Position numbers and translations under genes: made by a program. Shown here piece after piece: positions 26,761 through 35,777 of a stretch of 64,000 nucleotides of DNA. The notes below the pieces were generated by a model that saw only the letters and a program-made list of their open reading frames with translations, ran no database searches and was not told where the DNA came from. Position 1 is the stretch's first letter; every line of letters begins with the position of its first letter. The DNA lies in NCBI GenBank assembly GCA_002709005.1, contig PAPH01000082.1, positions 1-64,000 on the forward strand. Reading direction: 5' to 3'. This DNA is from Hyphomicrobiales bacterium. GTDB taxonomy: Bacteria > Pseudomonadota > Alphaproteobacteria > Rhizobiales > Rhizobiaceae.

Positions 26761-27711
26761 TCAGGTCAGTGCGCAGCGTAGCGGTTCGCCTCTCAATGCG
26801 CGCAGGCCTTCCTCCGCGGCCAATCGCTGCAGCCGGTCGACCGAGGCTTCCGAAAAGAAGGCGGCATGCGGCGTGAAGATCGTATTGGGCGCGGTCCGCA
26901 GCGGCGAGCTATCGGGCAGGGGTTCGATCTCGAAGACATCGAGTCCGGCGCCGCTGATGTGGCCTTCTTCGAGCGCGCGGGCGAGGGCGTCTTCATCGAC
27001 GAGCCCGCCACGCGACACGTTGATCAGGATCGATCCCTTGCGCATCCGCGCCAGTTGCGCCTCGCCGACCATGTGCCGCGTCTCGTTCGTCAGCGGGACA
27101 TGAAGCGAAAGGATATCCGCCTTGGCGATGACGTCATCGAGCGGCTGCATCAGCGCGCCCGCCGCCTTCCCGTCTTCAGCCGAGACGTAGGGATCGTAGG
27201 CGATGATTTCGGCGCCAAACCCGGTCATGCGATCGGCGAAGGCGCGCGCGATGCGGCCGAAGCCGATGAGACCGACGGTCGTCTGGCTGAGCGAGCGGAC
27301 ATGATCCACCATCGCTCCGATCTTCCATTCGCCCGCCCGGATGCCTGCATCGTAGCGTCCGAGCTTTCTCGCCAGCGTAAGCGCCATGGCCGCTGCGTGG
27401 TCGGCCACTTCCTCGACGCCGTAATCGGGAACATTGCAGACATGCACGCCCAGGCGTTTCGCCGCGTCGATATCGACATTGTCGACGCCGACGCCATAGC
27501 GGATGATGGTGGCTCCTTCGGCCATCGCGCCCATGGTGCGTTCGTTCATCGGGGCGAAATTGTTGAATACGACATTCGCATCGCGAACGGCGACAAGGGT
27601 TTCGTCCTCGCTTCTGCACTGATGCTCGGCGAATTCCGCGTGCGCGGCGAGAGCGGCCGCGCGTTCGTGATCGACTCCGCCGAAGGCCTGATCGGTGACG
27701 ACGACGCGCAT
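26761..27711 (-). CDS. D-2-hydroxyacid dehydrogenase (SerA/CtBP-like)
   Basis: This 316-residue protein has the D-isomer-specific 2-hydroxyacid dehydrogenase layout: a Rossmann motif GLIGFGRIARAFADR at about 152, the catalytic Arg in NVSRGGLVDEDAL, a Glu in DVFEIEPL, and the His in FTPHAAFFSE. It oxidises or reduces a 2-hydroxy/2-oxo acid using NAD(P). Its start overlaps the XylX-like stop by one base (TGATG). It may act on a sugar-acid intermediate of the operon; the substrate is not identifiable. Confidence 0.82.
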   Translation of the reverse strand: MRVVVTDQAFGGVDHERAAALAAHAEFAEHQCRSEDETLVAVRDANVVFNNFAPMNERTMGAMAEGATIIRYGVGVDNVDIDAAKRLGVHVCNVPDYGVEEVADHAAAMALTLARKLGRYDAGIRAGEWKIGAMVDHVRSLSQTTVGLIGFGRIARAFADRMTGFGAEIIAYDPYVSAEDGKAAGALMQPLDDVIAKADILSLHVPLTNETRHMVGEAQLARMRKGSILINVSRGGLVDEDALARALEEGHISGAGLDVFEIEPLPDSSPLRTAPNTIFTPHAAFFSEASVDRLQRLAAEEGLRALRGEPLRCALT

Positions 27712-28856
27712 CAGTTCAGCACTCCCCGCTTGACGAGGTTGCGCATCAGCGCGCGGGCGCCGAATTCCCAGGGCGCGGCCGTCTCGCAGGAGGTCACGGT
27801 ATTGGACAGTGTACCCAACAGCGGGGTCGAGATCGCGACCACATCGCCTTCCTTGTGGGTGAAGCCGCTGCCCGGGGTGCCGCGGTCCTGTGTCGGCGCG
27901 AACATCGTGCCCAGGAACAGCATGAAGCCATCCGGATACTGATGGCTGGAAAGGGTCTGCTGCGCGAGATTTTCCGGCGAGCGGCTGATCTCCGCCATGT
28001 TGGACCGGCCTGTCATCTCGAAGCCGTCTGTTCCCTTCACCGACATTGTCAGTTCGGCATTCTCGACATCAGCCATCGAGAAACTGTCATCGAAGAGGCG
28101 GATGAAGGGGCCGATCGAGCACGAGGCGTTGTTGTCCTTGGCCTTGCCGAGAAGAAGCGCCGAGCGGCCTTCCACATCGCGCAGGTTGACGTCGTTGCCG
28201 AGCGTCGCGCCGCGGATTTCGCCCTTGCCGTTGACGGCGAGCACGATCTCGGGTTCAGGGTTGTTCCATTTGGAGATCTTGTTGACGCCGACATAAGCGC
28301 CGTGACCGACGGCGGACAGCGGCTGTCCCTTGGTGAAGACCTCGGCATCCGGGCCGATCCCGACCTCGAGATATTGCGACCAGAGCCCCTCGCGCTGAAG
28401 CACGCGACGCACCTCGTCCGCGGCTTCGGAGCCGGCGCGGACATTGGTGAGGCTTCCGCCGATCAGGTCGCCGATCCGCTGGCGAATGGCATCGGCGCGT
28501 TCCGGATCGCCTGCGGTCCTTTCGTCGATGACCCGTTCAATCATGCTGCGGGCGAAGGTCACGCCACAGGCCTTCAGTGCCTGAAGGTCGCATGGTGCGA
28601 TCAGGCAGGCGCGGCTTGCGCCGTTTTTCATTTCCGCAGGCGCCGCCAGGAAGTCGGTTACCGGACCGAGAAGCTCGCCCTTCAGTCCGTCGAAGAGCGC
28701 AACGCTGTCGCCGTCGAGCAGGTCGGCGACGGTCGCCACATCCGCGGTGACGTCGTAGAGGTTTCCCTCTCTGACGATGACGACGGACGGGCCCTCGTGC
28801 TCGGGGCGCCAGACGCGACCGACGAGGCGTGCAGCCTCCGGGAGATCGATATTCAT
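27711..28856 (-). CDS. XylX-like 2-keto-3-deoxy-pentonate dehydratase (FAH superfamily)
   Basis: This 381-residue fumarylacetoacetate-hydrolase-fold protein closely resembles, from memory, Caulobacter XylX, the Weimberg-pathway enzyme that dehydrates 2-keto-3-deoxy-xylonate to alpha-ketoglutarate semialdehyde. Shared blocks include YLEVGIGPDAEVFTKG, NNPEPEIVL, LGNDVNLRD, EGRSALLLGKAKDNNAS and QYPDGFMLFLGTMFAP; the Glu of NPEPEIVL is an expected metal ligand. AAGGAGGA precedes the ATG. It heads the minus-strand operon and faces a divergent aldehyde dehydrogenase that could oxidise its product to 2-oxoglutarate. The sugar configuration is unknown. Confidence 0.82.
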   Translation of the reverse strand: MNIDLPEAARLVGRVWRPEHEGPSVVIVREGNLYDVTADVATVADLLDGDSVALFDGLKGELLGPVTDFLAAPAEMKNGASRACLIAPCDLQALKACGVTFARSMIERVIDERTAGDPERADAIRQRIGDLIGGSLTNVRAGSEAADEVRRVLQREGLWSQYLEVGIGPDAEVFTKGQPLSAVGHGAYVGVNKISKWNNPEPEIVLAVNGKGEIRGATLGNDVNLRDVEGRSALLLGKAKDNNASCSIGPFIRLFDDSFSMADVENAELTMSVKGTDGFEMTGRSNMAEISRSPENLAQQTLSSHQYPDGFMLFLGTMFAPTQDRGTPGSGFTHKEGDVVAISTPLLGTLSNTVTSCETAAPWEFGARALMRNLVKRGVLN

Positions 28857-29131
28857 GAAAAATCCTCCTTGTGGCCGGTACTAGTAGTATTGCTTCATTT
28901 TTCCGTCAACGGGGAATCTTGTCTTTGCGCCTTCAAGGGATGCGAAAGGCCGATTCGGCGCTTTTCTGATGACTTAAGCTAATGAAATATATAAATATAG
29001 TGGGGAAGCGCTAGCGAGAATGCATGTTGTGAAAAAGCGCATCTGAAGAGGTTGGTGGGCTTGTGAAAAGCTAGTGATACTATATAGGTGCTGTTACGAG
29101 AGATGATCGCTTGGGAGGTTAAGGCCAGAAA
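28857..29131. promoter_or_regulatory. Divergent promoter region with two TAGTAT operator-like elements
   Basis: This 275-base AT-richer region separates two divergent sugar operons. On the minus strand TTGACG, a 17-base spacer and TACTAG form a candidate sigma-70 promoter for the XylX-like gene; an element reading TAGTATTGCT on the plus strand (28885-28894) overlaps its -10 side. Near the plus-strand operon, CTAGTGATACTA (29071-29082) is the reverse complement of TAGTATCACTAG. A third copy (TAGTATTGCTAG) precedes the ABC binding-protein gene. An RpiR regulator encoded in the plus operon is the obvious candidate binder, which is inference. Confidence 0.5.
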
Positions 29132-30607
29132 ATGACGGGTGAAATGCTCAGCCAGTTTGTCGGAAAGCACTTTGTCGCGGGTGAGTTCGTGAGCGGTGAG
29201 GGGGAGTTGGTCGCCGTTGAAAATCCCGCGACGACCGACCCGATCGGTGAAATTCGTATCGCGACTCCGGCCGAAATCGACCGCGCGGTCTCGGCTGCGC
29301 GCGCCGCGTTTCCGGCCTGGGCAGATGCGCCCGCAAAGAAGCGCGCGGATGCGCTCCACCGTCTCGGCAACGCGATTGCCGCAGACGCGGACGCGATGGC
29401 GACAGTGATGACCCTCGAGCAGGGCAAGCCTGTCAACGAGGCGCGCGGCGAAATCCTCAAGCTGGCGGAAGCCTGTCACTTTTATGCCGAGGAAGCCGTG
29501 CGGGTTCACGGCGAGATCGTGCCGAATGACACGACCGATTCGGAAAGTCATGTGGTCCGCGAGCCGATCGGGGTGGTCGGCGCGATCACGCCTTGGAACT
29601 ATCCCGCCGAGCTGATCGGATGGAAGCTGTGCGGCGCGCTCGCCGCCGGCTGCACGATCATCATCAAGCCGGCCGAGCTGACGCCGTTCACGGCCCTCGC
29701 CATCGCCGCGAAGGTGAAGGAAGCGGGTATTCCCGACGGCGTGGTCAACGTGCTTACGGGATCGGGTTCGACGGTTGGGCAGGCGCTCGTCGAGCATCCC
29801 GATGTCGACAAGATCGCGTTCACCGGTTCGTCGAGTGTCGGGCTTCACATCCAGCGGACCTGCCCGCGCATCAAGCGCCTGTCGCTCGAGCTGGGCGGCA
29901 ACTGCCCGATGATTGTGACGGCAAAAGCCGATCTGGCCGCGGCCATCAAGGGGGCCGCGCGGCGGTCATTCCGCAACAACGGCCAGATCTGCATTGCAAT
30001 CAACCGCATCTATGTCGCGCGCCCGGTCTATGACGAGTTCGTAACGGGTCTGGCTTCGGCCGCCGATGCCCTCACGGTCGCCAACGGTATCGACAAGCCC
30101 GATGCGGATGTCGGCGCGATGGCCTCCGCCGAGCCGCTGGACAAGACGATCGACCATCTCAAGGATGCGCTCGAAAAGGGTGCGCGGCTGGTGGCGGGTG
30201 GTGCCCGGCCGGAGGGAGAGCAATTCGCCAGGGGACATTTCTTCCGGCCGACGGTGGTGGCCGAGTGCGACCACACCATGAAGGTCATGACCGAGGAGAC
30301 ATTCGGCCCGCTGGTGGGTGTGATGCCGTTCGATAGTCTCGATGAAGCCGTGCGGTTGTCCAATGATACGCCTTATGGGCTCGCCTCCTATCTCTATACC
30401 ACCGACGCCTCCGAGATACGTTACGTCTCCCGCAAGCTTGACTACGGCAATGTGGCCGTGAACAACGTCGATGCCGGTGTGATGAATGCGCCGTATGGCG
30501 GGCGAAAACAGAGCGGCGTGGGCTACGAGCACGGCCGCGAGGGCATGCTCGAATATTTCAATTTCAAGCATATCCGCATCCGTCTCGATCAGCCGGAGGG
30601 GCTTTGA
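29132..30607 (+). CDS. NAD(P)-dependent aldehyde dehydrogenase, probable alpha-ketoglutarate-semialdehyde dehydrogenase
   Basis: This 491-residue aldehyde dehydrogenase has Asn156 in TPWNYP, Glu253 in LELGGN and catalytic Cys287 in NNGQICIAINR. The overall form is GabD-like, a group that includes both succinate-semialdehyde and alpha-ketoglutarate-semialdehyde dehydrogenases. Since it is divergent from a XylX-like dehydratase whose product is alpha-ketoglutarate semialdehyde, conversion of that to 2-oxoglutarate is the likely role. GGGAGG upstream supports the ATG. It heads the operon that continues with xylulokinase 3 bases downstream. Confidence 0.8.
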   Translation: MTGEMLSQFVGKHFVAGEFVSGEGELVAVENPATTDPIGEIRIATPAEIDRAVSAARAAFPAWADAPAKKRADALHRLGNAIAADADAMATVMTLEQGKPVNEARGEILKLAEACHFYAEEAVRVHGEIVPNDTTDSESHVVREPIGVVGAITPWNYPAELIGWKLCGALAAGCTIIIKPAELTPFTALAIAAKVKEAGIPDGVVNVLTGSGSTVGQALVEHPDVDKIAFTGSSSVGLHIQRTCPRIKRLSLELGGNCPMIVTAKADLAAAIKGAARRSFRNNGQICIAINRIYVARPVYDEFVTGLASAADALTVANGIDKPDADVGAMASAEPLDKTIDHLKDALEKGARLVAGGARPEGEQFARGHFFRPTVVAECDHTMKVMTEETFGPLVGVMPFDSLDEAVRLSNDTPYGLASYLYTTDASEIRYVSRKLDYGNVAVNNVDAGVMNAPYGGRKQSGVGYEHGREGMLEYFNFKHIRIRLDQPEGL

Positions 30608-30610
30608 TCC

Positions 30611-32137
30611 ATGCTGCAGGCTGTTCTCGGAATTGACATTGGAACCTCGGGTTGCAAGGCGCTGCTTCTGGGGACGCATGGCACGTTAATCGGCAGCGAG
30701 ACGGCGACCTACGACCTTGCCCAGCCGCGCCCGGGATGGACCGAGCAGGATCCCGCTCTTTGGATCGAGGGTGCCCGGGCCTCGGTCGGGCGTCTCGTGT
30801 CGGCCCACCGGGATGTCGAGATCGTCGGCATCGGCCTGTCGGGGCAGATGCACGGACTGACGCCGCTTGACGAAAACGACCGGGTTCTGCGCCCCGCGCT
30901 GTTGTGGAACGACCAGCGCAACGGTCCCGAATGCGCAGAGATGACCGAGAGGGCGGGCGGCGAGGACGCGCTGCGTGGCTATACCAACAACCGGATGCTG
31001 ATCGGCTATACAGGCGGCAAGGTCGCCTGGATGCGCAATCACGAGGCCGATCTGTTCGGCCGCATGAAGCATGTGCTCAATCCCAAGGATTATCTGCGCC
31101 TGGTGCTGACCGGCGAAAAGGCGACGGAAGTCTCCGATGCATCCGGAACCGGCCTGTTCGACATCCGCGCGCGGACATGGAGCCTTCCGCTCATGCAGCG
31201 GCTCGATATTGATCCCGATCTGTTTCCGGCCTGCCATGAATCGCCCGAGGTGACGGGGCGCGTCAGTCGTTCGGGCGGGGAACTCTTCGGGCTGCGCGAG
31301 GGGATTCCCGTTGTCGGCGGTGGTGGTGACAGCGTCATCCAGACCATCGGCTCGGGCGTGATCGAGCCGGGGGATGTGCAGACCACCATCGGAACAGCCG
31401 GCATCGTCGCCTCTGCTCTCGACACGCCGATCGACAACCCGGAAGGCCGGCTGCAAGTGTTCTGCAATGTCGCGCCGGGCAAGTGGCACGCGATGGGCGT
31501 TTCCCTCAATGCCGGATTTGCGATGAGCTGGTACCAGCGTGTGCTGCGCGGCGTGTCCGGACGCGACAGCTGGAGCTATGACGATGTCGTCGCCAGTGCC
31601 GCCGAAAGCATTGCTGGTTCGCACGGTCTTGTCTTTCTGCCCTATCTCAACGGTGAGCGCGCGCCTCATTCCGACCCCGATGCGCGTGGCGCTTTCGTCG
31701 GTTTGACCGGCATGCACGCCGCGCCCGAGATGTCGCGTGCCGTCATGGAGGGGGTGACTTTCGCGCTTTTCGACATCTTCACGGTCATGCAGCAGGCCGG
31801 CATCGACGCGCGCGTGGTCAAGGCGTCCGGCGGCGGGGCGCGGTCGGCGCTCTGGCGGCAGATGCAGGCCGATCTTTTCCAGTGCGATGTGGTGACCACC
31901 GAGGGTGCGGCCGAGGGCGCCGCTTTCGGCGCGGCGCTTGTCGCCGGGCTGGGCGTCGGCGTTTTCGAGAGCGCCGAGCAGGCCGCTTCCCTCTGCAAGC
32001 CGCTGACGCGCGAGGCGCCCGATCCCGCGGACGGGAGAGCGTTGCGGCGGAGTTTCGAAGTTTATCAGGCGCTCTATCCCGCGCTTTGCGACAACATGCA
32101 TGCGCTTGCCGCGGCGGCAGCGGAATCCCGGGCTTGA
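30611..32137 (+). CDS. xylB: Xylulokinase-like FGGY carbohydrate kinase
   Basis: This 508-residue FGGY kinase has the ATP-binding phosphate 1 motif GIDIGTSGCKALLLG, the catalytic Asp in LLWNDQRN and the ATP-site glycines in KASGGGARSALWRQM. Xylulokinases (about 490-510 residues) phosphorylate D-xylulose to xylulose 5-phosphate for the pentose phosphate pathway. The neighbours rpiA and the pentose-type ABC importer fit a pentulose substrate. Another pentulose or tetrulose cannot be excluded from sequence alone. Confidence 0.82.
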   Translation: MLQAVLGIDIGTSGCKALLLGTHGTLIGSETATYDLAQPRPGWTEQDPALWIEGARASVGRLVSAHRDVEIVGIGLSGQMHGLTPLDENDRVLRPALLWNDQRNGPECAEMTERAGGEDALRGYTNNRMLIGYTGGKVAWMRNHEADLFGRMKHVLNPKDYLRLVLTGEKATEVSDASGTGLFDIRARTWSLPLMQRLDIDPDLFPACHESPEVTGRVSRSGGELFGLREGIPVVGGGGDSVIQTIGSGVIEPGDVQTTIGTAGIVASALDTPIDNPEGRLQVFCNVAPGKWHAMGVSLNAGFAMSWYQRVLRGVSGRDSWSYDDVVASAAESIAGSHGLVFLPYLNGERAPHSDPDARGAFVGLTGMHAAPEMSRAVMEGVTFALFDIFTVMQQAGIDARVVKASGGGARSALWRQMQADLFQCDVVTTEGAAEGAAFGAALVAGLGVGVFESAEQAASLCKPLTREAPDPADGRALRRSFEVYQALYPALCDNMHALAAAAAESRA

Positions 32138-32144
32138 GGCCAGT

Positions 32145-32840
32145 ATGATGACAGTATCCCAGCCCGCCTGCGACGGCCTGATCTTCGATCTCGACGGCAC
32201 GCTGATCGACAGCGCGCCGGACATCACCGCGAGCTTGAACGAATATTTCGAGGCCCGGGGCTGGCCCGCTCTCGAAGTCGGTTTCGTCGCGGAATATATC
32301 GGCAACGGCCCGCGGCGGCTGCTCCACGACATCATGGTGGAACTCGCGTTGCCGAGTGACGACGCAACGGTCGATCGCGCGGTAAAAGGCTATCTCGAAG
32401 CCTATAACCGGACCCCCTCGCGGCATACCGTTTTCTATGAGGCGGTCAAGGAAGATCTCCACGATCTGCACGGGCAGGGCTTCATGCTCGGCGTGTGCAC
32501 CAACAAGCCGCACCAGTTGACGCTGCGCATTCTCGACATGCTCGGGATCGGAGATCTATTCACAGCCGTGGCGGGTGCCGACGATGTGCCTGCTTGCAAA
32601 CCCGATCCGATTCACCTCCTAACGGTTGCAGAGCGCATGGCCTTGCCGGCCGGGCGATGGGTGTATGTCGGCGATACCGCTGTTGATCAGAAAACCGCCA
32701 GCAGCGCCGGGGTGCCGTTCTACGCCGTTCCTTGGGGAACGGGAGCGCATCTCGATGTCGAGCCCGCTTACCGCCTGACCCGACTTGCCGATCTTTCGAT
32801 TCTGCGCTCGCCGCCCGAAGAGAGGGGAGCGCGGATATGA
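32145..32840 (+). CDS. HAD-superfamily phosphatase, phosphoglycolate-phosphatase-like
   Basis: This 231-residue haloacid-dehalogenase hydrolase has the nucleophile motif DLDGTLIDSAPD (about 12-23), Lys in ACKPDP and the acidic motif VGDTAVDQ. It matches the Gph branch that dephosphorylates 2-phosphoglycolate and small sugar phosphates. Within a kinase/isomerase operon it may remove dead-end sugar phosphates or 2-phosphoglycolate. ATG codons occur in tandem at 32145 and 32148; the upstream frame overlaps xylB and was not used. Its stop overlaps the next start (ATGA at 32837). Confidence 0.8.
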   Translation: MMTVSQPACDGLIFDLDGTLIDSAPDITASLNEYFEARGWPALEVGFVAEYIGNGPRRLLHDIMVELALPSDDATVDRAVKGYLEAYNRTPSRHTVFYEAVKEDLHDLHGQGFMLGVCTNKPHQLTLRILDMLGIGDLFTAVAGADDVPACKPDPIHLLTVAERMALPAGRWVYVGDTAVDQKTASSAGVPFYAVPWGTGAHLDVEPAYRLTRLADLSILRSPPEERGARI

Positions 32841-33679
32841 ATACCGAAAGTCTGCTTCAGCGAATTCTGCAGGAAAGCAACGATATGGGCGCGGCGGAAG
32901 CGCGTGTTGCCCGGTTCGTCAGCACGCAGCCCAGTCTCGTCTTGCACATGAGCATGGCGCGGTTGTCGAAAGAGTGTGACGTCAGCGATCCGACGATCAT
33001 GCGTTTTTGCAGGCGCTTCGGGTTTCAGGGCTACCAGGATTTCAAGCTCTACCTTGCGCAGAGCCTTGTTCCCTCGGCACCCTTCGCCTACGAGCAGATC
33101 ATCGCCGGCGACTCCGTCGACAACATCGTCCGCAAGACCGCGCGCAATTCCCTCAACGCCATTCAGCGCTGCCTTGAGGATATCGTTCCCGCGCAGATCG
33201 AGGCCGGCGCAAAGCTGCTCAACGATGCGGGCTGGATCGGCATCTATGCCACGGGTATCTCCGAGATCACGGCATTCGACGCGGAGCACAAATTCCAGCG
33301 GCTGGGTCACCGGTGCGCGGCCCTGATCGGCCGCAAGAAACAGTGGTTGCACGCCGAAACTTCGCACCCCAATGAGGTGGCGCTGATCTTCTCCCAGTCC
33401 GGGCACACCAAGCAGATGGTGGAAGTCGCAACCGCGGTGCGCGCCGGTGGCGGACGCGTGGTGTCGATCACCGCTGCGGAGAGCCCGCTCGCGCGCGTCT
33501 CCGATGTTCTCGTCGCCGTCACGCCCTACGAGCATACCGAGCTTCTCACCCCGCTTGCCTCGCGGCTCAACCATCATCTCGTCATCAACATGCTGGTGAC
33601 GTCGATGGCGGTGATCAGCGGTTCCGAATTTCCCGATCAACTGCCCGCGCTCGACAGCTGGCAGACCGACAAAATCTGA
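32837..33679 (+). CDS. RpiR/MurR-family transcriptional regulator
   Basis: This 280-residue protein has an N-terminal RpiR helix-turn-helix (about 1-77; MARLSKECDVSDPTIMRFCRRFGFQGYQDFK) and a C-terminal SIS sugar-phosphate-binding domain (about 115-260; GIYATGISEITAFDAEHKFQ and LIFSQSGHTKQM). Such proteins bind sugar phosphates and control sugar catabolic genes. It lies inside the kinase/isomerase operon and is the best candidate for binding the three TAGTAT-type elements. The longer upstream frame overlaps the HAD gene; the ATG at 32837 overlaps its stop by ATGA. Confidence 0.85.
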   Translation: MNTESLLQRILQESNDMGAAEARVARFVSTQPSLVLHMSMARLSKECDVSDPTIMRFCRRFGFQGYQDFKLYLAQSLVPSAPFAYEQIIAGDSVDNIVRKTARNSLNAIQRCLEDIVPAQIEAGAKLLNDAGWIGIYATGISEITAFDAEHKFQRLGHRCAALIGRKKQWLHAETSHPNEVALIFSQSGHTKQMVEVATAVRAGGGRVVSITAAESPLARVSDVLVAVTPYEHTELLTPLASRLNHHLVINMLVTSMAVISGSEFPDQLPALDSWQTDKI

Positions 33680-33702
33680 CACACCGGAGGACCCAGGGCT
33701 CA

Positions 33703-34407
33703 ATGAGCAAGCAGGATGAAGCAAAGAAGGCGGCAGGGCGCCGCGTCATCGACGAATTCATTCGCGATGGCATGAAGGTCGGCCTCGGTTCCGGCACCAC
33801 GTCGCACTTTTTCGTGCGCGAGCTCGGCAAGCGCGTGGCGGAGGGGATGAGCCTGACCTGTACCGTGACCTCCCGTTCGACGATCGACGTCGCGCGGGAA
33901 GTGGGGATTGCCATCACAGAGCCCAACGAGATCGGCGAGATCGATATCACGATCGACGGCCCCGACGAGATCGACCGCGATTTCAACATGATCAAGGGGG
34001 GAGGCGCGTGCCTGCTCTGGGAGAAGATCATTGCCCATGCGTCCAAGCGGATGATCACGATCTGCGACGAGAGCAAGATCGTCGATCGCCTTGGCCGGTT
34101 CCCGCTTCCCGTCGAGGTCGTTCAATTCGCCTGGAAACAGACCGAGCGGCAGGTCCGGAAAATTCTCGCTGATCACGGCATTGCGGATGCGCGCATAGAG
34201 CGGCGCATGGACGACGGTCAGCCCGTGGTCACCGACAGCGGCAACTTCATACTCGATTGTCACTGCGGCGCAATTGCAGAAGCGGCGAAGCTGGAGATTG
34301 CGCTCAACATGATCCCCGGTGTGGTGGAAAATGGCCTCTTCACGCGCGAATCCGACGGCATGGTGGTCGGAAAGTTCGATGGGTCGACCTACGTTGAGAT
34401 GAGATAA
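33703..34407 (+). CDS. rpiA: Ribose-5-phosphate isomerase A
   Basis: This 234-residue protein has the RpiA signature blocks GLGSGTTSHFFV (about 27-38), TIDGPDEID, MIKGGGACLLWEKI (Lys as catalytic residue) and DESKIVDRLG. It interconverts ribose 5-phosphate and ribulose 5-phosphate. GGAGGA precedes the ATG. The gene is last in the operon and a hairpin follows. One variation is ACLLWEKI where GALLREKI is usual, so an altered substrate preference (another pentose or tetrose phosphate) is conceivable. Confidence 0.88.
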   Translation: MSKQDEAKKAAGRRVIDEFIRDGMKVGLGSGTTSHFFVRELGKRVAEGMSLTCTVTSRSTIDVAREVGIAITEPNEIGEIDITIDGPDEIDRDFNMIKGGGACLLWEKIIAHASKRMITICDESKIVDRLGRFPLPVEVVQFAWKQTERQVRKILADHGIADARIERRMDDGQPVVTDSGNFILDCHCGAIAEAAKLEIALNMIPGVVENGLFTRESDGMVVGKFDGSTYVEMR

Positions 34408-34454
34408 TCTAGTAAAACAACACAGGCTTGCGAGCCGTAGACCCGAGAGAATGC

Positions 34455-34481
34455 GCAATCCCGGATGATTTCCGGGGTTGC
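34455..34481 (+). terminator. Terminator-like hairpin after rpiA
   Basis: GCAATCCCGGA and TCCGGGGTTGC form an 11-bp stem (one G-T pair) around TGATT, 47 bases after the rpiA stop. There is no T-run, so it may protect the 3' end or need Rho. Confidence 0.45.
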
Positions 34482-34592
34482 GTCAGCTATGCGTGAGTTT
34501 AAGCCTAAACAACTGATTTATAGCACTATATTTCTAGCCGGAATTTTGTGTTTTCGAGTGAATCTGTGGCTATTTTAAAAGCGGTGTACCTA

Positions 34593-34646
34593 TTGACACT
34601 CCGCTCACAAATGGAAGAATGTAGTATTGCTAGATCGATAGGGAGG
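34593..34646 (+). promoter_or_regulatory. Promoter and operator-like element before the ABC binding-protein gene
   Basis: TTGACA at 34593-34598 is a perfect -35 box. No clean -10 follows at 17 bases (AGAATG or GAATGT are poor). TAGTATTGCTAG (34622-34633) follows and shares ten bases with the element before the XylX-like gene. GGGAGG at 34641-34646 is the ribosome site. The layout fits a repressor site at or just after the transcription start. Confidence 0.45.
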
Positions 34647-34653
34647 ATACCTG

Positions 34654-35739
34654 ATGAGCAATAATTTCGAGATAAGCCGTCGGCGCCTGATGCAGGCCGG
34701 CGCAGCCTTGGGCGCGGCGACACTCGCCGGCGGCACCAAGGCTTTCGCGCAGGACCGCGTCTTCGTGCCCTTCAGCAACAAGAGCCTGGATTACTATTTC
34801 TTCGTTATCCAGGAAGAGGCGGTCAAGCGTGCGGTTCAGGCCAATGAATGGGAATTCCAGGCCACCAACGCCAGCTTCGACAACACCAAGCAGCTCGAGC
34901 AGTGGCAGAGCCTCATGCTCAAGCAGCCGTCCGGCATCGTCTGCGATCCGATTGACAGCCAGGCGATCGTCAGCGTGATCAACCGCTACAAGAGCCAGGG
35001 CATTCCGGTGGCGATCGTCGATACCCCTGCCGACGGCGGCGAGGTGGATATCACCGTCAGCTTCGACAACCATCTCGGCGGCGTGATGGCGGCCCAGGAA
35101 ATCATCAAGGGCCTGACCAAGAAATACGGCAGCCCGAAGGGCACCGTTCTCAACTGCTACGGCGCGCTTCAGTCCGTTGCATGGCGCCAGCGCAAGGAAG
35201 GCATGGACGAGGAATTCGCCAAGTATCCCGACATCAACTATCTGGCCCGCCCGACCGAAGGTGCGCTTGACCAGATGCTGTCGGTCACGCTGTCGACCCT
35301 GTCCGAATATCCGGATCTCGACGCGGTTCACGCCCCCTCCGACAGCCCCTCGCGCGGCATCGTCACCGCGCTGCAGCAGAAGGATCGCTGGAAGAAGATC
35401 GGCGAGGACGGCCACGTCATTTTCGTCAACATCGACGGCGAGCCGGTCGCCCTCAACTGGATCAAGGAAGGCTACATGGATGGCTGCGTTTCGCAGGATC
35501 CGATCGCCTATGGCGAGATCGCTGTCGAGATGCTGAAAAAGCACTCGATGAAGGGCGAGGCCGTCCCGACCGGGGTCTACGAGAACGACAAGTACTTCTG
35601 GGAGAAGGGCGAGATCGTCGACGGCAAGACCGGCCCGACGCTGATCATTCCGCCTTTTGTCATCGATCCGTCGAACGCCGATGACAAGCGTCACTGGGGT
35701 TATATCTCCGAGACCGAGTGGGGCATTCCCTACACATGA
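34654..35739 (+). CDS. Sugar ABC transporter substrate-binding protein, Tat-type signal
   Basis: This 361-residue periplasmic binding protein belongs to the ribose/galactose class (Peripla_BP_4). The N-terminus SRRRLMQAGAALGAATLAGG is a twin-arginine export signal, so it is probably exported folded by Tat, which is unusual but known for sugar-binding proteins. The two-lobed pattern shows in PVAIVDTPADGG and HAPSDSPSRGI. Its gene is followed by an ATPase and a permease on the same strand, and lies downstream of the xylulokinase/RpiA operon, so a pentose or pentitol ligand is likely. A strong hairpin lies between it and the ATPase. Confidence 0.85.
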   Translation: MSNNFEISRRRLMQAGAALGAATLAGGTKAFAQDRVFVPFSNKSLDYYFFVIQEEAVKRAVQANEWEFQATNASFDNTKQLEQWQSLMLKQPSGIVCDPIDSQAIVSVINRYKSQGIPVAIVDTPADGGEVDITVSFDNHLGGVMAAQEIIKGLTKKYGSPKGTVLNCYGALQSVAWRQRKEGMDEEFAKYPDINYLARPTEGALDQMLSVTLSTLSEYPDLDAVHAPSDSPSRGIVTALQQKDRWKKIGEDGHVIFVNIDGEPVALNWIKEGYMDGCVSQDPIAYGEIAVEMLKKHSMKGEAVPTGVYENDKYFWEKGEIVDGKTGPTLIIPPFVIDPSNADDKRHWGYISETEWGIPYT

Positions 35740-35777
35740 TGCCGGAATGACCGACACAAGGTCTCCGAGTTGATGCT

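Noticed and set aside
28861-29131. AT-rich stretch as a transferred island border or attachment site
   Set aside because: No integrase, tRNA end or flanking direct repeats are present; divergent promoters explain the base composition.
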